A stretch of 64,000 bases of DNA from Microbacterium sp. H83 (GTDB lineage: Bacteria > Actinomycetota > Actinomycetes > Actinomycetales > Microbacteriaceae), in NCBI RefSeq assembly GCF_001650405.1, contig NZ_LWCU01000005.1:1-64000 (forward strand), written 5' to 3'. The notes beneath the pieces were generated by a model that was not told where the DNA came from, ran no database searches, and was given only the letters and a program-made list of their open reading frames with translations. Position 1 is the stretch's first letter; the number at the start of each line of letters is the position of its first letter. Of this stretch, positions 1-9,011 are shown one piece after another. The translations under genes were made by a program, and so were the position numbers.

Positions 1-25
1 GCTGTGCTCCCGCCCCGAGCTGTCC

Positions 26-110
26 GTGCACAATTCAGCATGCATGGCTGTGTGACCCCGCCCCGCGGCCGCCCAGGCCGTTCTCGGCCGTTCTCTGCTG
101 AATAGTGCAC
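26..110. repeat. REP-like inverted repeat, copy 1
   Basis: The left arm GTGCACAATTCAGC (26-39) and right arm GCTGAATAGTGCAC (97-110) are inverted copies with one mismatch, separated by a GC-rich spacer. The same arm pair recurs at several other intergenic places in the window (142-227, 1207-1291, 9720-9795, 32981-33070, 60343-60429). No open reading frame of convincing coding character covers it. Confidence 0.7.
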
Positions 111-141
111 CGGCTCTCCGGGTCGGTGCACGGACGCGCGC

Positions 142-227
142 GCAGGATTCAGCACGGACGGCTCGAAGTGAGCGCCAGGCACCGTTGCTACCCGTGCTCG
201 CCGGATTCATGCTGAATCGTGCACCGG
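142..227. repeat. REP-like inverted repeat, copy 2
   Basis: A GGATTCAGCAC arm near 145-155 faces ATGCTGAATCGTGCACCGG at 209-227. The pairing is less perfect than in copy 1, but the core TTCAGCA/TGCTGAA is the same. Bases 1-332 as a whole hold only these two palindromes and no gene I can support; a GTG- or ATG-started extension of the next gene into this repeat is possible but unlikely. Confidence 0.55.
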
Positions 228-332
228 TCCGCCGTGCGCCACTTCTCGTCCACAGCGCCGGGTGCCTGGACAGTTGTCGTGTTCTCCGCCTTCCCGCCGC
301 CGGGTACAGCTCAGGGTCCGCACACTGCTCTG

Positions 333-1235
333 ATGGATTCGGACAACAGGAGTGCTGCTCAACGCGCGACGGAGATCTACGCGCAGACGGTCTTCACCCT
401 GGCGGAGCTGATCTCGTCAGGCAGCACGCGGAGACAGGTGGCGGCGATGGTCCGTCACGGGACACTGGTACACGTGCGTCGCGACCGTTACGCGCTCGCG
501 TCCACCCCTCGCGAGGTGGTCGAGGCTGTGCGCATCGGCGGAGGGCTGTCGTGTCTGTCGCTGCTCACGCTGCTCGGCGTGTTCGTCCACCGCTGCGCGG
601 AGATCCACGTACTTGTGACTCCGGGTACCTCTCGGCTCCGTATGCCGACGGAGCGAGCGGTCCGGCTCCATTGGACGGTCGGACCGGGTCGTCAGCCGCG
701 CCTGCACGTGGCCCGATTCACCGATGCCGTCGCTCATGCCGTGCGGTGCCAGCCTCCTCGCGCCGCCCTCGCGCCGCTCGACAGTGTCCTTCATCACGGC
801 CTGATGAGTCTCGAACAGCTCGCCACGGTCTTCGCCCGCCTGCCCGCGCGATACGGACCGCTGCTGGCGCTCGTCGATCCGTCTGCGGCGTCCGGCCCGG
901 AGACGTACATGCGTCTGATCCTGCGCGCGATGGGCGTGCAGTTCGAGACGCAGGTGCACCTCGAGGGCGTCGGATACGTGGACTTCGTCGTCGACGGCTG
1001 GTTGGTCATCGAGTGCGATAGTCGTGAATTCCACCAGGGGTGGGACAAGCAGGTGGCGGACCGCGCTCGCGACATCGCCGCCGCCGGTCTCGGATACGTC
1101 ACCGTACGACCTCTGGCGAAGGACATCCTCGGCGATCAGCGGGCGGTGCGTCAGGCGCTGGAGCAGATCATCGTGGTGCTCGGGCCGCGGCTCGGGTCGT
1201 CCGCGCGTGCAGGATTCAGCAGAAAAGTCCGTTGA
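333..1235 (+). CDS. AbiEi-antitoxin-like / DUF559 endonuclease-like protein
   Basis: Protein of 300 aa. The N-terminal third (about residues 15-60) looks like the winged-helix AbiEi antitoxin domain (type IV toxin-antitoxin), and the C-terminal third (about 215-285) resembles the DUF559/Vsr-like nuclease fold, with a VDFVVDGWLVIECD strand pair and a following basic helix. Such fusions are common, multi-copy genes in Microbacterium; their role is unknown. I start at the ATG before DSDNRSA because the longer upstream ATG (219) lies inside a repeat arm and adds an atypical leader. No AbiEii-type nucleotidyltransferase toxin lies beside it. The last codons overlap the left arm of an inverted repeat. 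Confidence 0.7.
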   Translation: MDSDNRSAAQRATEIYAQTVFTLAELISSGSTRRQVAAMVRHGTLVHVRRDRYALASTPREVVEAVRIGGGLSCLSLLTLLGVFVHRCAEIHVLVTPGTSRLRMPTERAVRLHWTVGPGRQPRLHVARFTDAVAHAVRCQPPRAALAPLDSVLHHGLMSLEQLATVFARLPARYGPLLALVDPSAASGPETYMRLILRAMGVQFETQVHLEGVGYVDFVVDGWLVIECDSREFHQGWDKQVADRARDIAAAGLGYVTVRPLAKDILGDQRAVRQALEQIIVVLGPRLGSSARAGFSRKVR

Positions 1236-1291
1236 TCCGCCCATCTGGCGCGGATGCGACTGATCCGTCGGCGCCGTGCTGAATCCTGCAC
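1207..1291. repeat. Perfect 15-bp inverted repeat overlapping a gene end
   Basis: GTGCAGGATTCAGCA (1207-1221) is repeated exactly in inverse as TGCTGAATCCTGCAC (1277-1291). The left arm lies inside the last codons of the preceding gene, so the repeat supplies its C-terminus and stop codon. It belongs to the same family as the repeats at 26-110 and 9720-9795. Confidence 0.8.
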
Positions 1292-1331
1292 ACGCGGCGC
1301 GGCCGAGGCGCCCGCACCGCGGACGGCCGGC

Positions 1332-2093
1332 TCAGAGTCGGTCGGCGAAAGACTGGATCAGCCGTGCGGCGGGCTCGGAATCGCTGATGAGCGTGCCGTG
1401 GCCGTGGTCGGGGATGACCTGCAGGTCGGCCCCGGGGATCTCGTCGATGATCTCGCGGCACCAGCTCATGGGCGCCAGCGGGTCGTCCTCCCCGCGCAGC
1501 ACCAGCACCGGCGCCTCGATCCGCGCGAAGGCCCGCTCGGGTCGGTGCGCGATGGTGGCGCGCATCTTGCGGAGCAGGTGCGGGCCGCCGCGCAGGTACT
1601 CCCTGGCCCCGCGCCAGATCACGAGCGGCCGTTCGCCGACGAGGTCGGTGAGCAGGTAGCGGGCCTGGGCGCCGATGTTCCTGGCCGCCTTGTTCACGGT
1701 CGGACCGGCGAGCACGACCCCCTCGACGAGCGACGGATGCCGTGCCGCGAGCTCCGCGCCGATCTGGCTTCCCATCGAGTGCCCGATGACGACGACGGGA
1801 CCCGAGTCGACGTGACGGAGATAGGCGGCGACGAGATCGGCGTGACGCTCCATCGTGAGCGTGCGGGTCGGCTCGGGGGCTTCGCCGAAGCCGGGCAGAT
1901 CGAGCGCGATCACCCGTCCCTTCAGCCGCTGCACGACGTCGAGGTAGACGCTGCGGCCCATGCCGATCCCGTGCAGGAGCAGGAAGGTGTGCGCGCCCTC
2001 ACCGAACGTCTCGGCGATGAGGGTCGCACCGCCGTGCTCGAACTCCAGCAGGGTGACGGGGGTGCCCTTCGGCGCGAGATAACTGGAGACCAC
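1332..2093 (-). CDS. Alpha/beta hydrolase
   Basis: A 253-aa single-domain alpha/beta-hydrolase fold protein. The oxyanion HG pair is at residues 41-42, the nucleophile elbow GHSMG places Ser106, the acid is Asp203 or Asp204 in RGEDDPLAP, and the base is the histidine of DHGHGT near 230-232. There is no signal peptide, so it is cytoplasmic. Substrate cannot be told from sequence; the family includes esterases, lactonases and C-C hydrolases. It is transcribed alone, divergent from the MFS gene at 2207, with about 113 bp between them. Confidence 0.85.
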   Translation of the reverse strand: MVSSYLAPKGTPVTLLEFEHGGATLIAETFGEGAHTFLLLHGIGMGRSVYLDVVQRLKGRVIALDLPGFGEAPEPTRTLTMERHADLVAAYLRHVDSGPVVVIGHSMGSQIGAELAARHPSLVEGVVLAGPTVNKAARNIGAQARYLLTDLVGERPLVIWRGAREYLRGGPHLLRKMRATIAHRPERAFARIEAPVLVLRGEDDPLAPMSWCREIIDEIPGADLQVIPDHGHGTLISDSEPAARLIQSFADRL

Positions 2094-2206
2094 CCGCCAA
2101 CGCTAATCGAGCGGCGGCCGCGCGGCGAATCGGCGTCGCGCACCCACATACGGGACGGCTGTGGAGGGTGCGCGGGGCGGAGGGGCCGGACGTGTGAGGA
2201 TGGAGG

Positions 2207-3553
2207 GTGACTTCCGCCCGCCCCGACACCGACTCGAACGAGACGGCGACGCGACCGGGGCGGATCCGCGCACGACTCGCCTCCGCGCTGAGCGACCCGG
2301 TGCTGCGTGCGCTCTTCACCGCCACGGCGGTGTCGCGCATCGGCCGCGGCGTCTTCTTCGCGGTCACCGTGCTGTTCTTCACGCAGATCATCGGGCTCTC
2401 GGCGGCGCAGGCGGCCGTCGTCCTCGCGGTGTCGAGCGGATGCGGGGTCGTGGCGTCGTTCCTGGGCGGATGGCTGGCCGATCGGTGGAGCGCACGCCGC
2501 CTGTCCTTCGCGTTCGAGGCGACCGGCGGCCTCCTCCTCGCGGCCTATGCGTTCGTGGGCGACTTCGTGTCGGCGCTGGTGCTCGCGAGCCTCGCCGGGT
2601 TCTTCGACAGCATGGGCCACGCCTCGCGGTCGGCCATCATCGCCCGCGGCTTCGCCCCCGACCGCCGCGTCCACGCGCGGGCGGTGCTGCGCACGGTGAC
2701 GAACGTCTCGATCGCCGCCGGGTCGGGTCTCGGCGCCATCGCCCTCGCGCTCGGCACGGCAGAGGCGTACCGCATCGTCATCGCCTGCGCCGGACTCATC
2801 TGCGCCCTCGGCTCGCTGCCGCTGCTGCGCCTCACCGCGTCGGTCGACGCCCCGGCGCGCACGGGCATCCGACCGGTGCGCACGGAGACCGGATCGATCG
2901 ACACGGATGCCGCGGCGGCCGCCCTCGCCGAGCGCAGGGACTGGAACCGCCGCTCCCCGTGGCGAGACCCGCGTTACCTGGTGCTCAGCGGGCTGTCGGC
3001 GGTGTTCGGCATGCAGTTCGGCGTGGCCGAGTTCGGCGTGCCCCTGTGGATCACCGAGCGCACCGATGCGCCGGATGTGGTGGTGGCGGTGCTGCTGATC
3101 GTCAACACGACGCTGGTCGTGCTGCTCCAGGTCAGAGCGTCGCGCGGAACCCACGACGTCCGCGTCGCCGGGAGGGTGACGCTCACCGCGGGATGGCTCA
3201 TGGTCGCCGCCTGCATGGTCTACGCGCTCGCCGCGGGACTGCCGGTCTGGGCGGCGGTCGCGGTGCTGGTCGTCGGGATGATCGCCCACACCTTCGCCGA
3301 GATCCTGTCTCAGGCGGGTGCCTGGGGCCTGAGCTTCGAGCTCGCCGACCCGGTGCGCGCCGGCGCGTATCAGGGCGTGTTCGGCATGGGCTTCTCGCTC
3401 GGCGCGCTGGCATCGCCGATCGTGGTGAACGCGACGGCGATCACCTTCGGCCTCGCGGGGTGGGCGATGCTCGCCGGCATCTTCTTCGCCGCCGCGCTCG
3501 GGATCTGGCTGATCGCGCGTCGCGCCGCGGCATCCGTCGCCGCCTCGGCCTGA
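2207..3553 (+). CDS. MFS transporter
   Basis: A 448-aa protein with about 12 hydrophobic segments in two halves split by a basic, polar loop near residues 205-250. The N-terminal SRIGRGVFFAVTVLFF start and an Asp-Arg motif in the 2-3 loop (GGWLADRWSARR) mark a Major Facilitator Superfamily carrier. The GTG start is preceded by a GAGGA-type ribosome site. Substrate is unknown; the drug-exporter-like branch is the best guess. It is the only gene of its transcription unit and converges on the penicillin acylase gene. Confidence 0.85.
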   Translation: MTSARPDTDSNETATRPGRIRARLASALSDPVLRALFTATAVSRIGRGVFFAVTVLFFTQIIGLSAAQAAVVLAVSSGCGVVASFLGGWLADRWSARRLSFAFEATGGLLLAAYAFVGDFVSALVLASLAGFFDSMGHASRSAIIARGFAPDRRVHARAVLRTVTNVSIAAGSGLGAIALALGTAEAYRIVIACAGLICALGSLPLLRLTASVDAPARTGIRPVRTETGSIDTDAAAAALAERRDWNRRSPWRDPRYLVLSGLSAVFGMQFGVAEFGVPLWITERTDAPDVVVAVLLIVNTTLVVLLQVRASRGTHDVRVAGRVTLTAGWLMVAACMVYALAAGLPVWAAVAVLVVGMIAHTFAEILSQAGAWGLSFELADPVRAGAYQGVFGMGFSLGALASPIVVNATAITFGLAGWAMLAGIFFAAALGIWLIARRAAASVAASA

Positions 3554-3583
3554 CGGCGAGCCGCCTTCCGGCGGGGGCGGGAC

Positions 3584-6229
3584 TCACTCCGCCGGCGTCA
3601 GCACGAGCGTCTGCGTCGCCGCGGCATCCACCGCCTTCGCCGAGAACGCCCATGGTCTCTGCACCCCCGCGGCCCAGTCCTCGGTCTGGTCGATGTAGTG
3701 CTCGTGGAAGGCGTGGCCGGAGGCGCCGGTGAGATGGATCCACGTGGAGTCGTCGAAGTCGGCGAGGTCGACCACCATGCGCATCGACGGGACCGTGGTC
3801 GTCGCGTACGACGTGCCGAGCTCCCATCCGGTGGCGTTGACGATCGAGGCGCCGCCGCTCACCGGGAACGGTCCGCGGTTGAACAGCATCTCGATGGGAG
3901 CGATCCCCGACGTGCCCAGGGTGTCGCTGGTGAGGGTGATGGCGTGCAGATCCCCCCAGTTCCAGGCCGTGACGGCGCTGCCCTGCAGGGCGGAGAGCTC
4001 GTCGTACGCCTCCTCGGCCGAGAGCGCGAGCATCTCCTCCATTCCCGAGACGTCGATCGCGGAGTTCGACCACAGCGGATCGGACGGGTCGTCGAGCAGG
4101 GCGTCGACGGCCGTGAACAGGCGGCCCTGACCGTCGATCGGCAGCGGCTCCTCCCGTTCGGCGAACAGGTTCTGCACGAGGTTCGACCACAGGACGTTCG
4201 CGTAGGCGGCGCTCGCGGACGATGCGTCGTTCTGGGCGTCCCAGTCGCGCAGCAGGGCGACGGCATCCTGCGTGCCCGCCCCGTCGACGTCGATGTCCTC
4301 GAGCGCTGTCGCGAGACGCATGCCGATCCACATCTCGCCGTCCATCTGGATGTCGCGCATGTCCTGCGCCGTCAGGGATCCGGCCGCCGCCTTGCGCTCG
4401 ATCAGGTCCACGATGCGTGCGGCGCGGTAGCCGTAGTCCCAGTCGCGCGAGAGGAAGTAGTCGTAGTCGTCGGTCACGATGGCGTTGTTCGCGGTGACGA
4501 TGTACCCCGAACCCGGGTTGTACGAGACCGGCAGCTCGTCGAACGGGATGAACCCGGTCCAGTCGTAGGCGCTGTCCCACCCCGGCTGCGGCATCCAGCC
4601 GTCGCCGGCGCCGCGGATCGGCAGCCGTCCGGGCGTCTGGTACCCGATGTTGCCCTCGACGTCGGCATAGATCAGGTTCTGCGCGGGGACGTCGAACAGC
4701 GCGGAGGCCTGACGGAACTCCGCGAAGTCCTGCGCCGTCGACAGCGCGAACACGGCGGATGCCGCTGTGCCCGGGTCCAGGGCCGTCCAGCGCAGGCTCA
4801 CCGCGTACTCCGAGTCCTCGCCGACGGGCGGCGCCGTCGTCGCGCCGCCGGCCGCGAGCCCGGGCTCGGGGGCCTCGGCGATCGTGGTGACGTCGTCGGT
4901 CAGGCCCGAGATGATCGGCCCGTGTACGGTCGAGCGGATGGTGAGCTCGACGTCGTCGCCGCCGGCCACTTCGATCGTCTCCGTCCTCTCCTCGAGCGGC
5001 ACGAGCGCACCATCGCGCCAGTACTGGTCGCCGTCGATCCTCTCGACGTAGAGGTCGGTGACGTCGGTCGTGAGATTGGTGAAGCCCCAGGCGATGCTCT
5101 GGTTGTGGCCGATGACGATGCCCGGCAGGCCCGAGAACGAGAAGCCGCCCATGTCGAACGGGCATGCGTCCGTCACCTCGGCGCACTTCAGCTGAACCTG
5201 GTACCAGACCGAGGGGAGCGATGCTCCGAGGTGCGGGTCGTTGGCGAGCAGCGGCATCCCCGATGCGGTGAGATCGCCCGACACCACCCACGAGTTCGAC
5301 CCGACACCCTCGCCGACGTCGCCCACCAGGAGGCTCGCGGCCTCGATGACGCCGTCGGCCTCCTGCCAGTCGATCGTCGTCACCGCCTGCTGCAGCTCGC
5401 CGCCCGCGCCGCCCGAGAACGCCGCGGGCTCGGCATCCGTCTCCAGACCCGACAGGGTGGAGATCTTCGGGACGATCACCGGGTTCTCGTCGAAGGGATA
5501 GGCCGGATACAGCTGCTCGAGAGTGGCGGGCGTCGTGGCCGCGTCGCCCGCCTCGGCGAACTGCGCGGAGAGCAGCGCTCGCTCGGTCTCGTCCTCGAGG
5601 TTCGTGCGGAGGTCCCAGGCCATCGCCTTCAGCCAGGCCACGGAATCGGCCGGCTCCCAGGGCTCGGGAGCGTAGTCGGGGTTCTGGATGCCGAGCACCC
5701 CGTACTCCAGCGAGAGCTCCGCACCCGACCGCGAGGCCAGGTAGGCGTTGACGCCGTCGGCGTAGGCCTCGTAGTAGCTCAGAGTCGTGTCGTCCATCGC
5801 GGCGACCTCGTCCTCGGCGACCGCACGCCAGCCGAGAGTGCGCAGGAACGCGTCGGTGCCCGCCTGCGATTCGCCGAACATCTCGGCCACGCGGCCCGCG
5901 GTCACATGACGGCGGAAGTCCATCTCGAAGAAGCGGTCCTGCGCATGGACGAAGCCCTCCGCGAAGAACAGGTCGTCGGTGGACTCCGCGGTGATGGTCG
6001 GGATGCCGCGGTCGTCGCGCTGCACGGTGACCTCCGACTCCAGGCCGTCGAGCGCGAGCGTGCCGTCGGTCTGCGGGAACGAGCGCTGGATCGTCCAGGT
6101 CACGACGAACGCGGCGGCGACCGCGACGACGACCGCCGCGGCGACGACGAGGAAGGCGATGCGTCCGACGCGCGCGGCGAGCGAGGGGCGCGCGGGGTCG
6201 ACGATCGCGGGCGAATCGGTTGTCATCAT
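3584..6229 (-). CDS. Penicillin acylase family protein (Ntn hydrolase), membrane anchored
   Basis: About 881 aa, the usual length of a penicillin acylase precursor. One N-terminal membrane segment (about residues 22-46) suggests the enzyme faces outside. The alpha-chain shows the family motif YYEAYADGVNAYLA and the beta-chain would start at Ser311 in GSNSWVVSG, the autocatalytic cleavage point and nucleophile. Conserved LLANDPHLG follows. Family members cleave amides such as beta-lactams, acyl-homoserine lactones or N-acyl amino acids; the true substrate here is unknown. I prefer the ATG at 6229, which has a GAAAG site upstream; a GTG at 6238 or the ATG at 6226 is possible. Confidence 0.9.
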   Translation of the reverse strand: MMTTDSPAIVDPARPSLAARVGRIAFLVVAAAVVVAVAAAFVVTWTIQRSFPQTDGTLALDGLESEVTVQRDDRGIPTITAESTDDLFFAEGFVHAQDRFFEMDFRRHVTAGRVAEMFGESQAGTDAFLRTLGWRAVAEDEVAAMDDTTLSYYEAYADGVNAYLASRSGAELSLEYGVLGIQNPDYAPEPWEPADSVAWLKAMAWDLRTNLEDETERALLSAQFAEAGDAATTPATLEQLYPAYPFDENPVIVPKISTLSGLETDAEPAAFSGGAGGELQQAVTTIDWQEADGVIEAASLLVGDVGEGVGSNSWVVSGDLTASGMPLLANDPHLGASLPSVWYQVQLKCAEVTDACPFDMGGFSFSGLPGIVIGHNQSIAWGFTNLTTDVTDLYVERIDGDQYWRDGALVPLEERTETIEVAGGDDVELTIRSTVHGPIISGLTDDVTTIAEAPEPGLAAGGATTAPPVGEDSEYAVSLRWTALDPGTAASAVFALSTAQDFAEFRQASALFDVPAQNLIYADVEGNIGYQTPGRLPIRGAGDGWMPQPGWDSAYDWTGFIPFDELPVSYNPGSGYIVTANNAIVTDDYDYFLSRDWDYGYRAARIVDLIERKAAAGSLTAQDMRDIQMDGEMWIGMRLATALEDIDVDGAGTQDAVALLRDWDAQNDASSASAAYANVLWSNLVQNLFAEREEPLPIDGQGRLFTAVDALLDDPSDPLWSNSAIDVSGMEEMLALSAEEAYDELSALQGSAVTAWNWGDLHAITLTSDTLGTSGIAPIEMLFNRGPFPVSGGASIVNATGWELGTSYATTTVPSMRMVVDLADFDDSTWIHLTGASGHAFHEHYIDQTEDWAAGVQRPWAFSAKAVDAAATQTLVLTPAE

Positions 6230-6325
6230 CGAGAACACTTTCGGCGGACACGGTGGGACTCAGTCCCAGCGAGCCCCAGAGCGCGTCTCAGAGACGCACT
6301 TCCGGCATCCTACCCACAGCGGCGT

Positions 6326-6356
6326 GCGTGCGGGGAGCGATGTGCCCCCCGCACGC
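6326..6356 (-). terminator. Terminator-like hairpin after YhgE/Pip gene
   Basis: GCGTGCGGGG (6326-6335) pairs perfectly with CCCCGCACGC (6347-6356) around an 11-nt loop, directly after the stop codon of the 6358-8193 gene on the minus strand. No U-tract follows, as is usual for actinobacterial terminators. Confidence 0.55.
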
Positions 6357-6357
6357 C

Positions 6358-8193
6358 TCACCCGATGAGGCTCGGCTGCAGATCGCGGAGCGTGCGCCGA
6401 TGCGTCATGCGCGTGACGCCGATCGCCGCGAGGGTCAGCGCCCCGGCGAGCCAGATCCCGAGCACCGCGAGATCCCAGCCGGCGCGGGCCAGGTCGCCGC
6501 CGTACATCAGCTGCCTCATCGCGTCGACGACGTATCCGAGCGGCAGCACATGGTGCAGCGCCGCGAGCGGAGCCGGCAGCGTCTGCCAGGGGAACGTGCC
6601 GCCCGCCGTGACGAGCTGGAGCACCATGAGCACGAGTCCGATGAACTGTCCCACCGAGCCCAGCCACACGTTCAGGGCGAGGATGATCGCCGCGAACGTG
6701 GCGGACGCCACGATCATCACTCCGAGAGTCCCGATCGGGTTGTCGAAGGTGAAGCCGAGGGTGATCGCGAGGATGCCCATGAGGCCGAGCATCTGCACCG
6801 CGCCCAGCATCGCGGGCGTCAGCCAGCCCGCGAGCGTCACCCGGATCGGGGAGTGCAGGGCGGTGATGGCGCGGCGCGATATCGGCTTGACGATGAGGAA
6901 CAGCGCGTAGATGCCGATCCACGCCGAGAGCGCGGCGAAGAAGGGCGCGAGCCCGGCACCGTAATCCTCGGCCGATGCCACCTTGTCGCTCGACACCTGC
7001 ACGGGATCCGCGATGGTGTCGGCCTGCAGCGAGCGGAGATCGGGGGTGGATGCCGGGATCGCGTCGACCCCGCTCGACAGGCCGTCGCGGAGCTCCGCGG
7101 TCCCGCTCGCGAGGGTGCCGAGGCCGTCGCGCAGCTGCGCGGCGCCGTCGTTCGCCGCCGCAGCGCCTGTCGCGGCGGACTCAGCGCCCGACGCGAGCTG
7201 CGACGCCCCGGATGCGAGCGAGGCGGCGCCGTCCGCGAGCCTGTCGACCTTGCCGACGGCATCCTGCACCGTCGCGTTGCCCTCTTGCAGGCGGGTCGCG
7301 AGCGGATCGAGGCGCGCCAGCACCTGATCGATCTCGTCCTGCGCGAGGCCCTGATCGGTGAGGAGGGCGGTGATGTCGGCGCGCACCTGGGGGAGGGCGT
7401 TCGTGGCCTGCTGGACGACGGAGCCCGCGCGGTCGGCCACGTCGGCGAGCTGCCGGTTGCCGTCGCTCACCTGCTGCGCTCCGGCGGCCAGGGTGCTCGC
7501 GCCGTCGGCGAGCTGAGCCGTTCCGGTCGCCAGCTGCGCGGTGCCGTCGGCGAGGGACGCGCTGCCGGATGCCGCCGTGTTCGCGCCGTCCGAGAGCCTG
7601 GTGGCGCCGTCGACCGCCGACACCAGGCTGTCGCGCACATCGCTGAGTCCGGTCAGCAGCCGCTCGGCCGCCTCGCTCCCGACCATCTCGGCGACGGAGC
7701 TGCGGATCTTCTCCACCGCCTGGGTGCCCATCGACGACGCGAGGTAGTTGTTCGCGTCGTTGGTCTCGAGCTCGATGCGCGCCTGCCGGGGGTCGTCGCC
7801 CGCGGCCGAGGTGAGTGCGGCGGAGAAATCGGCGGGGATCGTCACGGTGAAGTCGACCGATCCGTCGCGCAGCGCGTCCGCCGCCTCGTCGGCCGTCATC
7901 CGCTGCCAGTCGAAGGCGTTGCCGTCGATCAGGTTGTCGGCGACGTCCTCGCCGTAGTTGACGGTCTCGCCGGTCGCGGCCTCGGTGCCGGTCGTGGGTT
8001 CGGGGGCTCCCTCGTCGTCGACCACGAGTGCCACCGGCACGTCGGGGAACTTGGCGTACGGGTCCTGATTCGCCCACAGGTACAGCCCCCCGTAGAGGAT
8101 GGGCACGCAGACGAGCGCGATCAGGGCGATGACGCCCATCCGGCTCGCGGTGAGGCGTCGCAGCTCGGCGGCGATCATCGCGGGGACCTTCAT
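6358..8193 (-). CDS. YhgE/Pip domain membrane protein
   Basis: A 611-aa protein with one N-terminal membrane helix (about 17-40), a roughly 380-residue extracytoplasmic region, and about five C-terminal helices (430-600). The middle (about 195-400) is built of heptad-like repeats rich in ASG, LADG and QLA units, as in YhgE/phage-infection-protein (Pip) relatives that act as phage receptors or as ABC-2-like membrane proteins (e.g. the EsaA relatives). Its start overlaps the upstream gene by 4 bp (ATGA), so it is translationally coupled to the ABC-like protein, with the TetR repressor first in the operon. Function in this organism is unknown. Confidence 0.9.
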   Translation of the reverse strand: MKVPAMIAAELRRLTASRMGVIALIALVCVPILYGGLYLWANQDPYAKFPDVPVALVVDDEGAPEPTTGTEAATGETVNYGEDVADNLIDGNAFDWQRMTADEAADALRDGSVDFTVTIPADFSAALTSAAGDDPRQARIELETNDANNYLASSMGTQAVEKIRSSVAEMVGSEAAERLLTGLSDVRDSLVSAVDGATRLSDGANTAASGSASLADGTAQLATGTAQLADGASTLAAGAQQVSDGNRQLADVADRAGSVVQQATNALPQVRADITALLTDQGLAQDEIDQVLARLDPLATRLQEGNATVQDAVGKVDRLADGAASLASGASQLASGAESAATGAAAANDGAAQLRDGLGTLASGTAELRDGLSSGVDAIPASTPDLRSLQADTIADPVQVSSDKVASAEDYGAGLAPFFAALSAWIGIYALFLIVKPISRRAITALHSPIRVTLAGWLTPAMLGAVQMLGLMGILAITLGFTFDNPIGTLGVMIVASATFAAIILALNVWLGSVGQFIGLVLMVLQLVTAGGTFPWQTLPAPLAALHHVLPLGYVVDAMRQLMYGGDLARAGWDLAVLGIWLAGALTLAAIGVTRMTHRRTLRDLQPSLIG

Positions 8194-9011
8194 CGATCGG
8201 CTCCGTTCTGCGTGCGGTCGGGGATGTCCTGCGGGGTGTCGTGGGCGGGCTCGGGCTCATGGTCCGGCTCCGGCTCGGGCTCCGACTCGAGTTCCGGCTC
8301 GAGCTCGGGCTCCGGCTCGAGGTCCGGCTCGAGTTCCGGCTCACGGTCCGGTTCCGGCTCGGGCTCCGGCTCGAGGACCAGCGGCTCGATAGGGCCGGAG
8401 GCGTTGACCGCGTCGAACTCGTGCATCCGCTCGAGAGCGACCGCGGCGGACCCGCCGACGATGACGAGCATCGCGTACCCCCGGTCGGCGAATTCGGCTG
8501 CGATGCGCCACCATCCGTCGGGGCTGCCGCCGTGCCTGTCGGGCGACACCAGGACGATGCCCTCGGTCCCCTCGCGGAGGATGGCCAGCTCGCACAGGAT
8601 CCGCACGCGCGCGGCGGGGTCGACAGTGCCGATCGGCGCGCCGGCGAGCTCGCCGAACCCCAGCTGGTTCAGCCACCGGCGCGCGTGCAGGGGGGTGGCC
8701 CCCATCCCGGCGAACATGAGCTCCTCGCCGACGACGCCGGCGAGCGCGATGTCCGAGTGCGGGTCGCTGACGTCAGGGGCGTCGACGAGTGCGACGGTGC
8801 GGCGCAGCCGGCGGTTGTCAGTCGAGCCGTCGATCGTCACGCGTCCGGTCTCGGGCTTCATCCGGCCGCTCGCGATGAGTCCGAGCACCGTGGGACGCTG
8901 CTCGGTCTCGGCGATGGCGAAGCGCACCGCGCCGGAGTGGAACTCGAGGCTCGTCGACGGGAGCGCCTGGCCGCCGCGTCCCTTGCTGACGTCGTGCAGC
9001 GTCACCCTCAT
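8190..9011 (-). CDS. Degenerate ABC-type ATPase-like protein with Glu-Pro repeat tail
   Basis: A 273-aa protein that follows an ABC ATPase layout (N-terminal DVSKGRGG strand, VLGLIASGRMKPETGRVTIDG after where Walker A should be, a helical middle, then RVRILCELAILREG and GIVLVSPDR). The Walker A loop reads AETEQRPT, without the GxGK(S/T) core, no LSGGQ is visible and the Walker B glutamate is absent, so ATP hydrolysis is unlikely. Residues 213-258 are an acidic Glu-Pro repeat (positions about 8240-8375), encoded by a tandem hexamer. It overlaps its neighbours by 4 bp on each side. I infer a regulatory or structural partner of the YhgE protein. Confidence 0.7.
   Translation of the reverse strand: MRVTLHDVSKGRGGQALPSTSLEFHSGAVRFAIAETEQRPTVLGLIASGRMKPETGRVTIDGSTDNRRLRRTVALVDAPDVSDPHSDIALAGVVGEELMFAGMGATPLHARRWLNQLGFGELAGAPIGTVDPAARVRILCELAILREGTEGIVLVSPDRHGGSPDGWWRIAAEFADRGYAMLVIVGGSAAVALERMHEFDAVNASGPIEPLVLEPEPEPEPDREPELEPDLEPEPELEPELESEPEPEPDHEPEPAHDTPQDIPDRTQNGADR

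Noticed and set aside
3698-6910. Very long open frames on the plus strand opposite the penicillin acylase and YhgE genes
   Set aside because: Arg/Gly/Val-rich low-complexity translations caused by high GC; the minus-strand frames carry clear family motifs and third-position GC bias.
8240-8375. CRISPR-like or satellite tandem array
   Set aside because: The repeat is a 6-bp unit in the reading frame of the ABC-like protein and encodes a Glu-Pro tail; there are no spacers.
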